A stretch of 17,423 nt of DNA from Lachnoclostridium sp. UBA2905. Its GTDB lineage: Bacteria > Bacillota > Clostridia > Lachnospirales > Lachnospiraceae. The notes below the pieces were generated by a model. That model did not search any database, was not told the origin of the DNA, and was given only the letters and a program-made list of their open reading frames with translations. The translations under genes and the position numbers were made by a program. Location of the stretch: NCBI GenBank assembly GCA_002349525.1, contig DEDL01000035.1, positions 104,511-121,933 on the forward strand, given 5' to 3'. Position 1 is the stretch's first letter, and every line of letters begins with the position of its first letter. Shown piece by piece: positions 8,016 to 15,242 of this stretch.

Positions 8016-8200
8016 TCAAGGTGGTACGAATGAAATAGGTGAGGCAACCGCAGAAAAGATGAAAGAGTTTAGACTTGACATCTGGGGTATTGATGGTTTC
8101 GGTGAGGGGATGCTGCCATAGAGCGAGATTATTTTGATGTCATTTCTTTCCAAATACATAAATTAACCTGAAACAAAATTTTTTTAAAAAACCTCTTGCT
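8016..8200. other. Gap between the CotH operon and the bacteriocin block
   Basis: No complete gene is visible. A coding-like run in one frame ends at TAG 8108 (KMKEFRLDIWGIDGFGEG precedes it), which may be the remnant of a lost gene; I do not recognise it. After it comes AT-rich sequence. No clear terminator follows the CotH gene. Confidence 0.3.
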
Positions 8201-8246
8201 TTTCCCACCATAATATGTAAATATATTTACATATTATGGTGGGAAA
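8201..8246. repeat. Perfect 46-bp palindrome
   Basis: Each half begins TTTCCCACCATAATATGTAAA and the two halves are exact reverse complements with no unpaired centre; the central bases TATA are themselves palindromic. The next bases outward (8200 and 8247) do not pair. It has no T-run on either side, so it is not an ordinary terminator. It sits exactly where homology to the ABC exporter begins to fail, suggesting a recombination joint, a miniature mobile element end or a regulatory site. Confidence 0.85.
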
Positions 8247-8266
8247 TTAAAGGGAACAAAGGTATT

Positions 8267-8288
8267 TCAATAATATATCAATAATATA
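8267..8288. repeat. Tandem duplication of an 11-bp unit
   Basis: TCAATAATATA occurs twice in a row (8267-8277 and 8278-8288). The unit is not a multiple of three. In the exporter's frame a TAA at 8282 falls inside the second copy, ahead of recognisable exporter sequence. The duplication may have helped break the reading frame. Confidence 0.7.
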
Positions 8289-8365
8289 TCAGGCTTCTTC
8301 TTCCACATAAAAAATTATTTGTCTATACAATAATTGCATCTTTATTAATAACCTTATTAGGTATT

Positions 8366-10087
8366 GTGTCATCAATATTCAATAACATTATTTATGATGA
8401 AATTCTTCCGTATCAGCAAAAAGATGTTTTAAAAATAATGCTGTTTGTTTTTCTGGGAATTTCGTTGACATCGACGATTGTAAGTTTTGTAAGACAATGG
8501 ATATTAATTCATTTGTCTATGAAGATAGATATTCCATTGATGCTAGGATATTTTGAGCATATATACAAATTGCCGATGAAGTTTTTTGCATCCCGTAGGA
8601 CGGGAGATATAACAACTCGTTTTTCTGATGCATTCACAATTAAAGATATATTTACCAATATTGCGCTGTCTCTGATTATGGATATATCGATGGCAGTTAT
8701 TACAGGCGTAATTCTGTTTCAAATGAATCCAAAACTATTTGCCATAATTCTTTTTATGACAGTAATAAGTATTTTATTAGTATTTATATTCAAACAGCCG
8801 TATAAAAAGATAAATGAAGAGCAGATGCAACAGGCTTCAATACTTAACTCAGAGATAATTGAAGGTCTTCGAAGTGTGGAGACGATTAAAGGAAATGCAA
8901 ATGAAGATGTGACACTTGAAGGGATTGAAAAAGAGTATATTAAATCACTGCGTATCAGCTACAAAGAAGGAATGCTTTCGAATATACAAAGCACCATATC
9001 AAGTGTTATATCCGGATTAGGTAATCTTGTACTGTTATATACTGGAATCAGTCAGGCTATAAACGCTGATTTGACATTGGGAAGCTACATGGCATTTACG
9101 ACACTTGCAGGATATTTTATGGAGCCTGTCAGTAATCTTGTGAGTTTGCAGTTATCAATTCAGGAAGCGAACATTTCCATGAGACGTATTTCAGAGATAC
9201 TTGATTACGAGAGAGAGATAGGAATGGATGAGGGAAGCGATGAAAATAATCTGTATCAGGAAATTGATAAAATCGATGGAGAGATAAACGTTTCAAATGT
9301 AACGTTTGCATACGGAAATCGTAAACCTGCATTAAAGAATGTAAGTTTCACAATTCCAAAAGGAAAAAAGGTGGCACTGGTTGGTTCAAGCGGAAGCGGA
9401 AAGTCTACCATGGCAAAGCTTTTGCTGAAATATTATGAACCGCAGGAGGGTGAAATTACTATTGACGGCGTGGATATACAGGAATATAGAAATGATTCAC
9501 TAAGAAGAGCCATATCGTATGTTCCGCAGAATATAGAGCTTTTCTCAAAAAGCATATACGATAATATCCGCATCAGCAGACAGAGTGCAACGCTTGAAGA
9601 AGTAAAAGAGGCTGCAAAGGCCGCTGATGCACATGAGTTTATTAAGCGTCTTCCAATGCAGTATTATACATATCTTGAGGAAGCAGGAAACGGTCTGAGT
9701 GGTGGTGAAAAACAAAGAATTGCTCTTGCAAGGGCATTTCTTAAAGAAAATGAGTTTTACATTATGGACGAGAGTACAAGTAATCTTGATTTTGCCACGG
9801 AAAATATCATATTCGATATGATATACAACAAGTTTAGGAATAAATCCATGCTCATCATTGCGCATCGCCTTGCAACTGTTAAAAACTGCGATGTTATCAT
9901 TGTGCTTGATAAAGGGGAAATAGTTGAACAGGGAACCCATGAGGAACTGCTAGAGAAGCAGGGAGAGTACTATCGTCTGTGGGAAATGCAGCAAGGGAAT
10001 ATTGTTGTGAAGAATGATTCCGTAGAGAAAGAAGCAGAGGTTGACATTGTGGAAGAAGATTCAGATGAGGTAATAAGTTATTCTTAA
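8366..10087 (+). CDS. Bacteriocin-type ABC exporter, 5'-truncated (no C39 peptidase domain)
   Basis: A fused membrane/ATPase exporter like the C39 peptidase-containing transporters that cleave double-glycine leaders and export peptides. Numbered from GTG8366: membrane domain to about residue 290, Walker A GSSGSGKST (Lys346), Q-loop YVPQN, signature LSGGE (444-448), Walker B YIMDES (Glu469) and H-loop AHR (His500). An acidic tail ends the protein. Coding similarity clearly starts upstream: the same frame from 8285 reads IRLLLPHKKLFVY and TIIASLLITLLGI, the usual first membrane helix. It contains no ATG, GTG or TTG before 8366 and is closed by TAA at 8282. About 140 residues carrying the expected peptidase are absent. 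GTG8366 lies inside the first helix and lacks a ribosome site, so the gene is probably damaged, with the peptidase supplied elsewhere. Confidence 0.8.
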   Translation: MSSIFNNIIYDEILPYQQKDVLKIMLFVFLGISLTSTIVSFVRQWILIHLSMKIDIPLMLGYFEHIYKLPMKFFASRRTGDITTRFSDAFTIKDIFTNIALSLIMDISMAVITGVILFQMNPKLFAIILFMTVISILLVFIFKQPYKKINEEQMQQASILNSEIIEGLRSVETIKGNANEDVTLEGIEKEYIKSLRISYKEGMLSNIQSTISSVISGLGNLVLLYTGISQAINADLTLGSYMAFTTLAGYFMEPVSNLVSLQLSIQEANISMRRISEILDYEREIGMDEGSDENNLYQEIDKIDGEINVSNVTFAYGNRKPALKNVSFTIPKGKKVALVGSSGSGKSTMAKLLLKYYEPQEGEITIDGVDIQEYRNDSLRRAISYVPQNIELFSKSIYDNIRISRQSATLEEVKEAAKAADAHEFIKRLPMQYYTYLEEAGNGLSGGEKQRIALARAFLKENEFYIMDESTSNLDFATENIIFDMIYNKFRNKSMLIIAHRLATVKNCDVIIVLDKGEIVEQGTHEELLEKQGEYYRLWEMQQGNIVVKNDSVEKEAEVDIVEEDSDEVISYS

Positions 10088-10105
10088 TTGAAAGTTTTAA
10101 TCATA

Positions 10106-10153
10106 TGTGATGTAAAAAGCTTTTACATATATACCATAACCGGTTGCAAACGG
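10106..10153 (+). promoter_or_regulatory. Conserved upstream element of peptide gene 1
   Basis: This block is shared with 15072-15119 upstream of the second peptide gene. It contains the dyad TGTAAAAAGCTTTTACA (10111-10127; 7-bp arms) followed by TATATACC. Next comes AACCGGTTGCAAACGG (10138-10153), in which CCGGTTG and CAAACGG are inverted with one mismatch. Two dyads this close to a start codon suggest control by a dimeric regulator. I could not assign -35 and -10 boxes with confidence. Confidence 0.45.
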
Positions 10154-10279
10154 TGTGGAAAAAAACAAAAAAACGAAGGAGGTAACACGAATATGGAAAT
10201 GTGTTATGACGGAACATTAGTAATGCCAAGTAGCTATGCTGTGATGGACGAAGAAGAAATGACTTATGTGGAAGGAGGT
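10106..10279 (+). repeat. Promoter-leader cassette, copy 1
   Basis: Direct repeat of 15072-15242, covering the upstream element, the ribosome site (GGAGGTAACAC) and the 29 leader codons. In the 87-bp leader portion I count only about four base differences. Similarity stops right after the Gly-Gly codons (10274-10279), where the two cores diverge completely at the DNA level. Confidence 0.85.
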
Positions 10280-10561
10280 TGGTGTATTGAAAACAAATTG
10301 TGGGGATACAATATATATTTGACACATAAAGAGCGTCAGCTTTTAAGTGAAGGACAGACAATTGCAGGATTAGCATCAGCTGGTGTTGGAACTGCTATTC
10401 TTGGAGCTTTTGCAAACATAGTAGCTAATTATGATAATGGTTATGGTGTTAAGATTAGAATGTTTGGACCACTTAAAATAGGTGCTTATTGTGCTGGTAT
10501 AGTTCCTTTAACTAAATCTCAACAAAAATCTTTTGCGAAAAGAAATGGTGTGATTTTTTAA
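10193..10561 (+). CDS. Double-glycine-leader bacteriocin-like precursor peptide 1
   Basis: A precursor of 122 residues. The leader of 29 residues starts MEMCYDG and ends EEEMTYVEGG, the double-glycine site cut by C39 peptidase exporters. The predicted mature peptide has 93 residues and begins WCIENKLWGYNIYLT. A glycine/alanine-rich hydrophobic segment follows (TIAGLASAGVGTAILGAFA), then a basic tail (VKIRMFG, KSQQKSFAKR). Two Cys remain in the core. ATG10193 is chosen because GAAGGAGG precedes it and it matches the start of the second copy; the frame is open further upstream but without a site. Likely role: an exported antimicrobial or membrane-active peptide. The core family is not one I recognise, so activity is inferred from the leader and context. 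Confidence 0.8.
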   Translation: MEMCYDGTLVMPSSYAVMDEEEMTYVEGGWCIENKLWGYNIYLTHKERQLLSEGQTIAGLASAGVGTAILGAFANIVANYDNGYGVKIRMFGPLKIGAYCAGIVPLTKSQQKSFAKRNGVIF

Positions 10562-10589
10562 AAGGATAGGTGAATTAGAAATATGAAAA

Positions 10590-10751
10590 ATGAAAAATAT
10601 AGTTATTAACATTTTTTTGACAGTGTTGTGCATTTGTGCTTTAGTTCTAAATTTTATGGATGTATATAAAGAAGTTCTATCAGTTTGTCTAATATTATTA
10701 GGTGTTATACCTTTATTAAAAGATAAAAAAAGCAAGGATAAAAAGAGATAA
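10590..10751 (+). CDS. Small membrane protein, candidate immunity protein for peptide 1
   Basis: A 53-residue protein of two hydrophobic segments (about residues 3-21 and 28-43) and a strongly basic tail KDKKSKDKKR. It starts 28 bp after the peptide gene. Small basic membrane proteins directly after a bacteriocin gene are often its immunity protein. The ribosome site is unclear: AGGATAGG at 10563-10570 is nearer to ATG10583, which opens only eight codons in another frame. Translation may restart at ATG10590, or one base may have been lost. Function inferred from position only. Confidence 0.5.
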   Translation: MKNIVINIFLTVLCICALVLNFMDVYKEVLSVCLILLGVIPLLKDKKSKDKKR

Positions 10752-10830
10752 TATTTTGAATATGATTAACAAGAATATATTTTAAATTTACTCTTGTGAC
10801 ACTATTGCGGACTATATTATTATTGATAAT

Positions 10831-10862
10831 CCGGTATAGTCAGGTATATTTGACTATACCGG
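10831..10862 (+). terminator. Strong hairpin after the first peptide module, possible terminator
   Basis: CCGGTATAGTCA (10831-10842) and TGACTATACCGG (10851-10862) are perfect 12-bp arms around an 8-nt loop. The sequence beyond is T-rich but interrupted (AAATTACTCTTTAATTTT), so termination is likely but not textbook. It lies after the candidate immunity gene and just before the insertion-sequence fragment. Confidence 0.55.
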
Positions 10863-10890
10863 AAATTACTCTTTAATTTTACTACTACAT

Positions 10891-10946
10891 TTTTCAGTAA
10901 CAAAGTGTTGATAGGCGGAATGACCGCCAGAATTTACAGGTAACAT
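10891..10946 (-). pseudogene. Transposase fragment, first 19 codons only
   Basis: Minus strand from ATG10946, starting MLPVNSGGHSAYQHFVTE and then running into unrelated sequence. It matches the start of the longer remnant at 15900-16909. The rest of the gene is missing, so this is a broken insertion-sequence end. Confidence 0.65.
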
Positions 10947-11128
10947 AAAATCGCCTCCATATTGAAAAATGATTGCCGCCGCAAGCGACATATTCTTAAT
11001 CAATAGGCGCGAAGCACCGCATTTCTTGATGTGTTTGTCAAGTGTTTTTGATAAAAAAGTGGGGGATTTTAATAAAAAAGGAATCTGAAGGCCTTGATTT
11101 TACTGGCTTAGGGATTCCGAGAGATTAT
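10891..11128. repeat. Insertion-sequence-derived 238-bp direct repeat, copy 1
   Basis: Aligns without gaps to 16854-17091, with about nine base differences by eye (roughly 96% identical). It contains the first codons of a transposase on the minus strand (from ATG10946), its GGAGGCGAT ribosome site and upstream sequence. It also holds a plus-strand stretch KKESEGLDFTGLGIPRDY, which here stops at TAA 11132. The two copies are in the same orientation about 5.96 kb apart. Confidence 0.85.
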
Positions 11129-11150
11129 TGTTAAAAAAGGGAGGGATAAT

Positions 11151-11452
11151 ATGGACAAGTGTAGGAATATTATTGCAATAAAAGAGAAAAACTGCAGAGT
11201 AGTAAAATGGTCAGGAATCTTAATTGCAGTAGCTTCAGGAGTTAGTATGTTTGCATTATCTTTTAATGAAAAAAAGTTCCAGATATTGTTATGTATATGA
11301 TGATAATTGGAATTGTAATGTCTTTTGTAGCTACCTACATTGGAAATATTGAGAAAAAAACATCAAGGGTTAAAACATTAGTTTTTTGTATTATTTTTAT
11401 CATTATTGCTGTTAGCATTTCATTTATAGCAAGTTTTTTTCTAAATAATTAA
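11151..11452 (+). pseudogene. Small three-helix membrane protein with a frameshift in an A-tract
   Basis: ATG11151 follows GGGAGGG at a good distance. The first frame gives 49 residues (MDKCRNIIAIKEKNC onward) with one membrane helix and stops at TGA 11298. One extra A in the run of seven A at 11269-11275 would join it to the frame PDIVMYMMIIGIVMSF with two more helices, ending FIASFFLNN at 11452. The joined protein would have about 100 residues and three membrane segments. This is either a one-base deletion, a phase-variable tract, or programmed slippage. Position in the bacteriocin block suggests an immunity or accessory role, but the family is not recognised. Confidence 0.6.
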
Positions 11453-11512
11453 ATGAAAAGTTTAAAAAACAAAAGAATAATTGAAGTATTTTAAAGTTCA
11501 AATCTGATAAAC

Positions 11513-11546
11513 GAAATCTGAGGGGAGAATTTTCCCCTTAGGTTTC
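11513..11546 (+). terminator. Fully paired 14-bp hairpin, possible terminator
   Basis: GAAATCTGAGGGGA (11513-11526) and TCCCCTTAGGTTTC (11533-11546) pair along all 14 positions as RNA, counting two G-U pairs, around the loop GAATTT. No T-run follows; instead TATATAAT comes directly after. It could be an inefficient terminator for the gene before, or a structure at the head of the 11644 operon. The next 95 bp contain TATAAT at 11549 and 11572 but no convincing -35. Confidence 0.5.
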
Positions 11547-11643
11547 TATATAATGACAGATAGAATATTGATATAATAGTATTTTTTGTATAGTGAGTTT
11601 TTTATGAATTATATATCTTTGAAAAAACAGGAGAAAGTAATCT

Positions 11644-12120
11644 ATGAACAAACTACAATTTCACAACAACAAAGTTTTAAAACTAACTAATGTATTAAAA
11701 TACAAAATTCTCATAGACGAGGAAAGCTTCGACTTAAATGTAGCAATTGAGCAGATGCAGTCCTACATAAAGATAAAAGGAGCCATGCAGATAGGTCCTT
11801 TAATTCAATACACAAGAACCTTCATCAATGATGCAGGCGAACTTGATATGGAGATAATTATGATGCTGCAATGCAACAACTACATCAATTCTGTGGAACA
11901 GCCGTATATAATGGAATCAGTTGTCCGAGTACCGAATGCAATGTATTGTCGTTATAACGGACCTGAGGAAAAACTCAAATTTGCTTATGACAAAATACAG
12001 CTTGAAGCTTTTGAAAACGATATCCCATTAAAAGGTGACAGTTACACTATTTTTGTTGACAGGGATGAAGAAAATGAAACTATTACAGCTGATGTATTTA
12101 TGGAGCGGTCAGATAAATGA
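11644..12120 (+). CDS. GyrI-like (effector-binding fold) protein, possibly DUF5085-like
   Basis: A cytoplasmic protein of 158 residues with no membrane segment or signal. The alternating pattern looks like a GyrI/SOUL-type effector-binding fold: IKGAMQIGPLIQYTRTF (about 44-60), ELDMEIIMMLQ (about 66-76), then PNAMYCRYNGPEEKLKFAYD (about 97-116), GDSYTIFVDR and a final TADVFMER strand. Such domains bind small molecules or peptides, or act as regulator modules, but this one lacks a DNA-binding region. The DUF5085 suggestion is from general resemblance only. AGGAG lies 10 nt before ATG11644. Its stop overlaps the start of the HlyD-type gene (ATGA), so the two products are made in a coupled way and probably work together. 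Confidence 0.55.
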   Translation: MNKLQFHNNKVLKLTNVLKYKILIDEESFDLNVAIEQMQSYIKIKGAMQIGPLIQYTRTFINDAGELDMEIIMMLQCNNYINSVEQPYIMESVVRVPNAMYCRYNGPEEKLKFAYDKIQLEAFENDIPLKGDSYTIFVDRDEENETITADVFMERSDK

Positions 12121-13241
12121 AAAGGATAGCAAAATCACTGGACAGTCTTAAGGACAGCCGCATAATGTTTGAAAAACAGCCACCTGCATTTGGATATGTT
12201 TTGATATTCATTGTAAGTATATTTTTTACATGTGCAATTGTCTGGAGTATGAAGACACCAAAGATGTATATGATACAGGCACAGGGAACTGTTACTAACA
12301 CGGAATCCAATTATGTTATGTGCTCCTATACAGGAGAGATAGAGAACTGCAATATGCAGGAGGGTACTTTGGTAAATGAGGGAGATACTTTATTTACTGT
12401 TAAGAGTACCGATTATAACCTGCAGCAGAAGCAGTTAACAGAAAGCAGAAAGATATACAAAAAACAGATTGAAAAATACAAACTTCTGGTACAGGCAATA
12501 AAGGGTGACACCAATTATTTTGATGCATCCAATCCGGATGATGAATTGTATTACAATACATTTGAAAAATATAAGGCTCAGGTTTCTCAAAATACATTAG
12601 ATACAAGTACATATCAGTCATATGGTTATTCAGAGGAACAGATAGAGGCGGAGCTCGTTAAGAACCAGGGTAAAATATCAGAGATTTATTATTCTGCAAT
12701 AGAAAATGCAGAAAATTCGATTAAGGAAGCTAAGCTACAGATTGCTTCCATAGATTCACAATTATCAGCTATAAAAAGAGGACAGAAAGCATATGAAGTT
12801 AAGGCAACATCATCAGGAGTGTTACATTTGCTTGAAAATTATAAGGATGGAATGGTAGTACAGACAACTACAACCGTGGCAACCATTACTCCGGAGAATT
12901 CTAAACGTGTTATAGAGGCATATGTGTCAACGGCAGATATGGCACGCATGAATGAGGGCGATGAAGTTCAGATAGTCATAGACGGTCTTTCTCAGGCAGT
13001 ATATGGAACAGTTAGTGGCACTGTCAGACAGATTGACAGTAATGTTACTGCAAAAGAAGGCGAAAATGGTGTAAATCAGGTATTTAAAATATTAGTTGAT
13101 ATGAATACAGATTATGTTATAAGTCAGTCAGGAGATAAAGTTGACATTGTAAATGGAATGACGGCGACTGCACGTATCTGCTACGACAAAGTTACATATT
13201 TTAACTATGTTTTAGAGAAACTTGGATTTAAAGCGAAATAA
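12117..13241 (+). CDS. HlyD-family secretion adaptor (bacteriocin export accessory)
   Basis: A 374-residue membrane-fusion-type adaptor that typically partners an ABC exporter. There is one membrane segment at about residues 25-45 after a short basic cytoplasmic tail. A first lipoyl half-motif follows (about 64-96: VMCSYTGEIENCNMQEGTL), then a helical coiled-coil region (about 100-220, rich in Gln, Lys and Glu). The second lipoyl half is KATSSGVLHLLENYKDGMVV, and a beta-barrel region (about 262-360) ends the protein. It starts in the overlapping ATGA of the preceding gene. In Gram-positive bacteria such proteins assist peptide export with C39-type ABC transporters, here most likely the one at 8366 or another copy elsewhere. 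Confidence 0.85.
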   Translation: MKRIAKSLDSLKDSRIMFEKQPPAFGYVLIFIVSIFFTCAIVWSMKTPKMYMIQAQGTVTNTESNYVMCSYTGEIENCNMQEGTLVNEGDTLFTVKSTDYNLQQKQLTESRKIYKKQIEKYKLLVQAIKGDTNYFDASNPDDELYYNTFEKYKAQVSQNTLDTSTYQSYGYSEEQIEAELVKNQGKISEIYYSAIENAENSIKEAKLQIASIDSQLSAIKRGQKAYEVKATSSGVLHLLENYKDGMVVQTTTTVATITPENSKRVIEAYVSTADMARMNEGDEVQIVIDGLSQAVYGTVSGTVRQIDSNVTAKEGENGVNQVFKILVDMNTDYVISQSGDKVDIVNGMTATARICYDKVTYFNYVLEKLGFKAK

Positions 13242-13264
13242 AAAGGAAACGAAGGCAAATAAAA

Positions 13265-14959
13265 TTGAAAAAGATTTTTAGTTTATTATTAATTATATAC
13301 TGCATGTACGCGTGGTTACATGTCTCATTTGACGTAAAAGCTTCAGGCAATACTGATACAATTGATATACAGACAAGTGATACTCAGGAAACTGGTCAGA
13401 AGGACATTCCGGTAACAGAACTTGATCTTGGTGAGTTTTCTGATGTAATGATCGTAGGAGAAAAGCAATTACTAGCTGTAACGGTGTTACCATTAGATTC
13501 TACAGAGTCTAATATAATCTACGCATCATCAAATACATCAGTTGCAACTATAGGTGGTTTGGGACGTATTACTGCTGTTTCAGCCGGAGTGACAACGATA
13601 ACAGCAAGCTGTGGCGGAAAAAGCGCATCATTTACACTTACGGTAGAAGAAAAGAAGAGTGACCATATAGCAGTAACTGAACTTGATATGGGAGATTACC
13701 AAAGTAAAATGGAGACAGGCAGTACCCAGCTGCTTTCAGTAACCGTTTTGCCACTAAATGCAACAGAAAATACTATTACATATGTGTCATCAGCTCCCAA
13801 AACGGCATCGGTTAATTCAATGGGGAGAATAAGTGCTTTGTCTGTCGGAAAGGCAACAATAACAGCAAGCTGTGGCGGAAAAAGTGTATCATTTTCATTA
13901 AAGGTAATAAAAAAAAAGGATGATAAAATACCTGTAACTGATATAGAAATAGCTGAGCATGAAGATGAACTTGCTGTAGATAAAACGTTAACGCTTACTG
14001 CAACAGTCATTCCATCAGATGCAACTGACAGCAAAGTAACATTTCGTTCATCCAATGAAACGATTGCAACAGTAAATTCATCAGGTGAGGTAAAGGGAAT
14101 ATCTAAAGGAAAAGTTACTATATATGCATCAGCCGGAAAGATAACTAAAAAAATTCCTTTAAATATAAAAGTAGAAACAGCTGCAATTAATATTAATAAT
14201 ACATATCTGGTTATGAAACCTAAGGATACATATAAGTTAAATGCAAATGTTACACCAAGTGAAGCCAATCAAAGCATTACATACAGATCGGTTGATGAAG
14301 AGATTGCAACTGTTAATCAGAATGGAGCGGTTACTGCACATTCACTTGGAAGTACAACAATTATTGTATCAAATGGTGATACATCAGCTGCCGTATCAGT
14401 AATAGTGAATCAGTCTAATGAGCATATAAATGATACGCAACAGAAAAATGAAAATAAGGAAGTAATAAAAGAATTTAGCAATACGATAGAAGCAAGTACT
14501 GTAAGCGTAGTTGATAGAGATACGTTAAACTATTTATATACGAATAAAAAATCTTTGAATATTGTAGGAGAAGGTTATCAGATAGAGATTGACGGTAATG
14601 ACATTGTAAATTATGAAAATGAATTATATACTGATATTCAGCTTTCAAAAGACAACGAAGGAACACGTTTTGTAATTAACAAAAAAGAATATATTTGTGG
14701 AGAAATTACATTGTTATTAGACAATCCTGAAGGGAAGTATTTGTATCTTTACAATGATGCGAAGAAGAAGTATGAGTCAGTTGGTGCGACTGATATAAAA
14801 CGATTGTTGATAACAATACCCGGAGAATATTTAATTACAGATAAAAAAATTAACGGCAATGCAGATATTATCAGATACATATTTATTGCTGGCGGAGTGC
14901 TGGTGCTTGTCGGAGCCGGAGTGTACATTTTTTTAAAGAAAGGATATTGGTTTTGGTAG
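13265..14959 (+). CDS. Secreted membrane-anchored protein with four Big_2 Ig-like repeats
   Basis: A 564-residue surface protein. The signal peptide is MKKIFSLLLI to about VKA-S at 26/27. Four bacterial Ig-like (Big_2) domains lie at about 49-128, 136-215, 223-303 and 308-382, each with the pattern of V-x-P at the start, SSN-x-x-VAT-V/I, G-x-I/V, and G-x-x-T/V-I. Repeats 1 and 2 are 87 residues apart and share near-identical DNA around TITASCGGKS, so they arose by recent duplication. A unique region (about 383-530) precedes a membrane segment (538-557) and the short tail KKGYWFW. There is no LPxTG motif, so it is held by the membrane helix. Start TTG13265 follows GGAAACGAAGG. It is 23 bp after the HlyD gene and likely in its operon. 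Possible roles are surface docking or export scaffolding. Confidence 0.82.
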   Translation: MKKIFSLLLIIYCMYAWLHVSFDVKASGNTDTIDIQTSDTQETGQKDIPVTELDLGEFSDVMIVGEKQLLAVTVLPLDSTESNIIYASSNTSVATIGGLGRITAVSAGVTTITASCGGKSASFTLTVEEKKSDHIAVTELDMGDYQSKMETGSTQLLSVTVLPLNATENTITYVSSAPKTASVNSMGRISALSVGKATITASCGGKSVSFSLKVIKKKDDKIPVTDIEIAEHEDELAVDKTLTLTATVIPSDATDSKVTFRSSNETIATVNSSGEVKGISKGKVTIYASAGKITKKIPLNIKVETAAININNTYLVMKPKDTYKLNANVTPSEANQSITYRSVDEEIATVNQNGAVTAHSLGSTTIIVSNGDTSAAVSVIVNQSNEHINDTQQKNENKEVIKEFSNTIEASTVSVVDRDTLNYLYTNKKSLNIVGEGYQIEIDGNDIVNYENELYTDIQLSKDNEGTRFVINKKEYICGEITLLLDNPEGKYLYLYNDAKKKYESVGATDIKRLLITIPGEYLITDKKINGNADIIRYIFIAGGVLVLVGAGVYIFLKKGYWFW

Positions 14960-15071
14960 GGGTGATTTCAAATAATGACAGATAAAATATTTGTAAAACA
15001 GTAATTTATTGGCTGCATTATATGGTATAAGTTCTTTTATAAATTATACATGATATAAACTTTTGAGTAAT

Positions 15072-15119
15072 TGTGATGTAAAAAGCTTTTGCATATATAC
15101 CCAAACCGGTTGCAAACGG
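15072..15119 (+). promoter_or_regulatory. Conserved upstream element of peptide gene 2
   Basis: Second copy of the block at 10106-10153: TGTAAAAAGCTTTTGCA (15077-15093) followed by TATATACC, then AACCGGTTGCAAACGG (15104-15119). The second dyad is identical in both copies; the first differs by one base in its right arm. Its conservation in noncoding sequence supports shared control of the two peptides. Confidence 0.45.
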
Positions 15120-15242
15120 GGAGGGAGAATAAAAAACAAAAGGAGGTAACACAGAATGGAAATGTGTTATGACGGTGCGTTAGTGATGCCAAGTAGCTAT
15201 GCTGTGATGGACGAAGAAGAAATGACTTATGTGGAAGGAGGT
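15072..15242 (+). repeat. Promoter-leader cassette, copy 2
   Basis: Direct repeat of 10106-10279, ending exactly after the Gly-Gly codons. Spacing between the dyads and the ATG is 3 bp shorter than in copy 1 because of small indels in the A-rich stretch before the ribosome site AGGAGGTAAC. Confidence 0.85.

Noticed and set aside
10088..10192. N-terminal extension of peptide 1 from an upstream start
   Set aside because: The 35 extra codons run through the conserved dyad element and the ribosome site. The second copy does not preserve this reading, and ATG10193 has the proper GAAGGAGG.
13696..14268. 190-codon open frame on the minus strand
   Set aside because: It lies opposite the Big_2 repeat protein and arises from that gene's repetitive Thr/Val/Ala codons. 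It has no ribosome site, and the plus strand has clear domains, a signal peptide and an anchor.
13560..14400. Regularly spaced repeats suggestive of an array
   Set aside because: Spacing of about 260 bp is a multiple of three and corresponds to protein Ig-like repeats. It is not a CRISPR array; no short repeat with unique spacers was found anywhere in the window.
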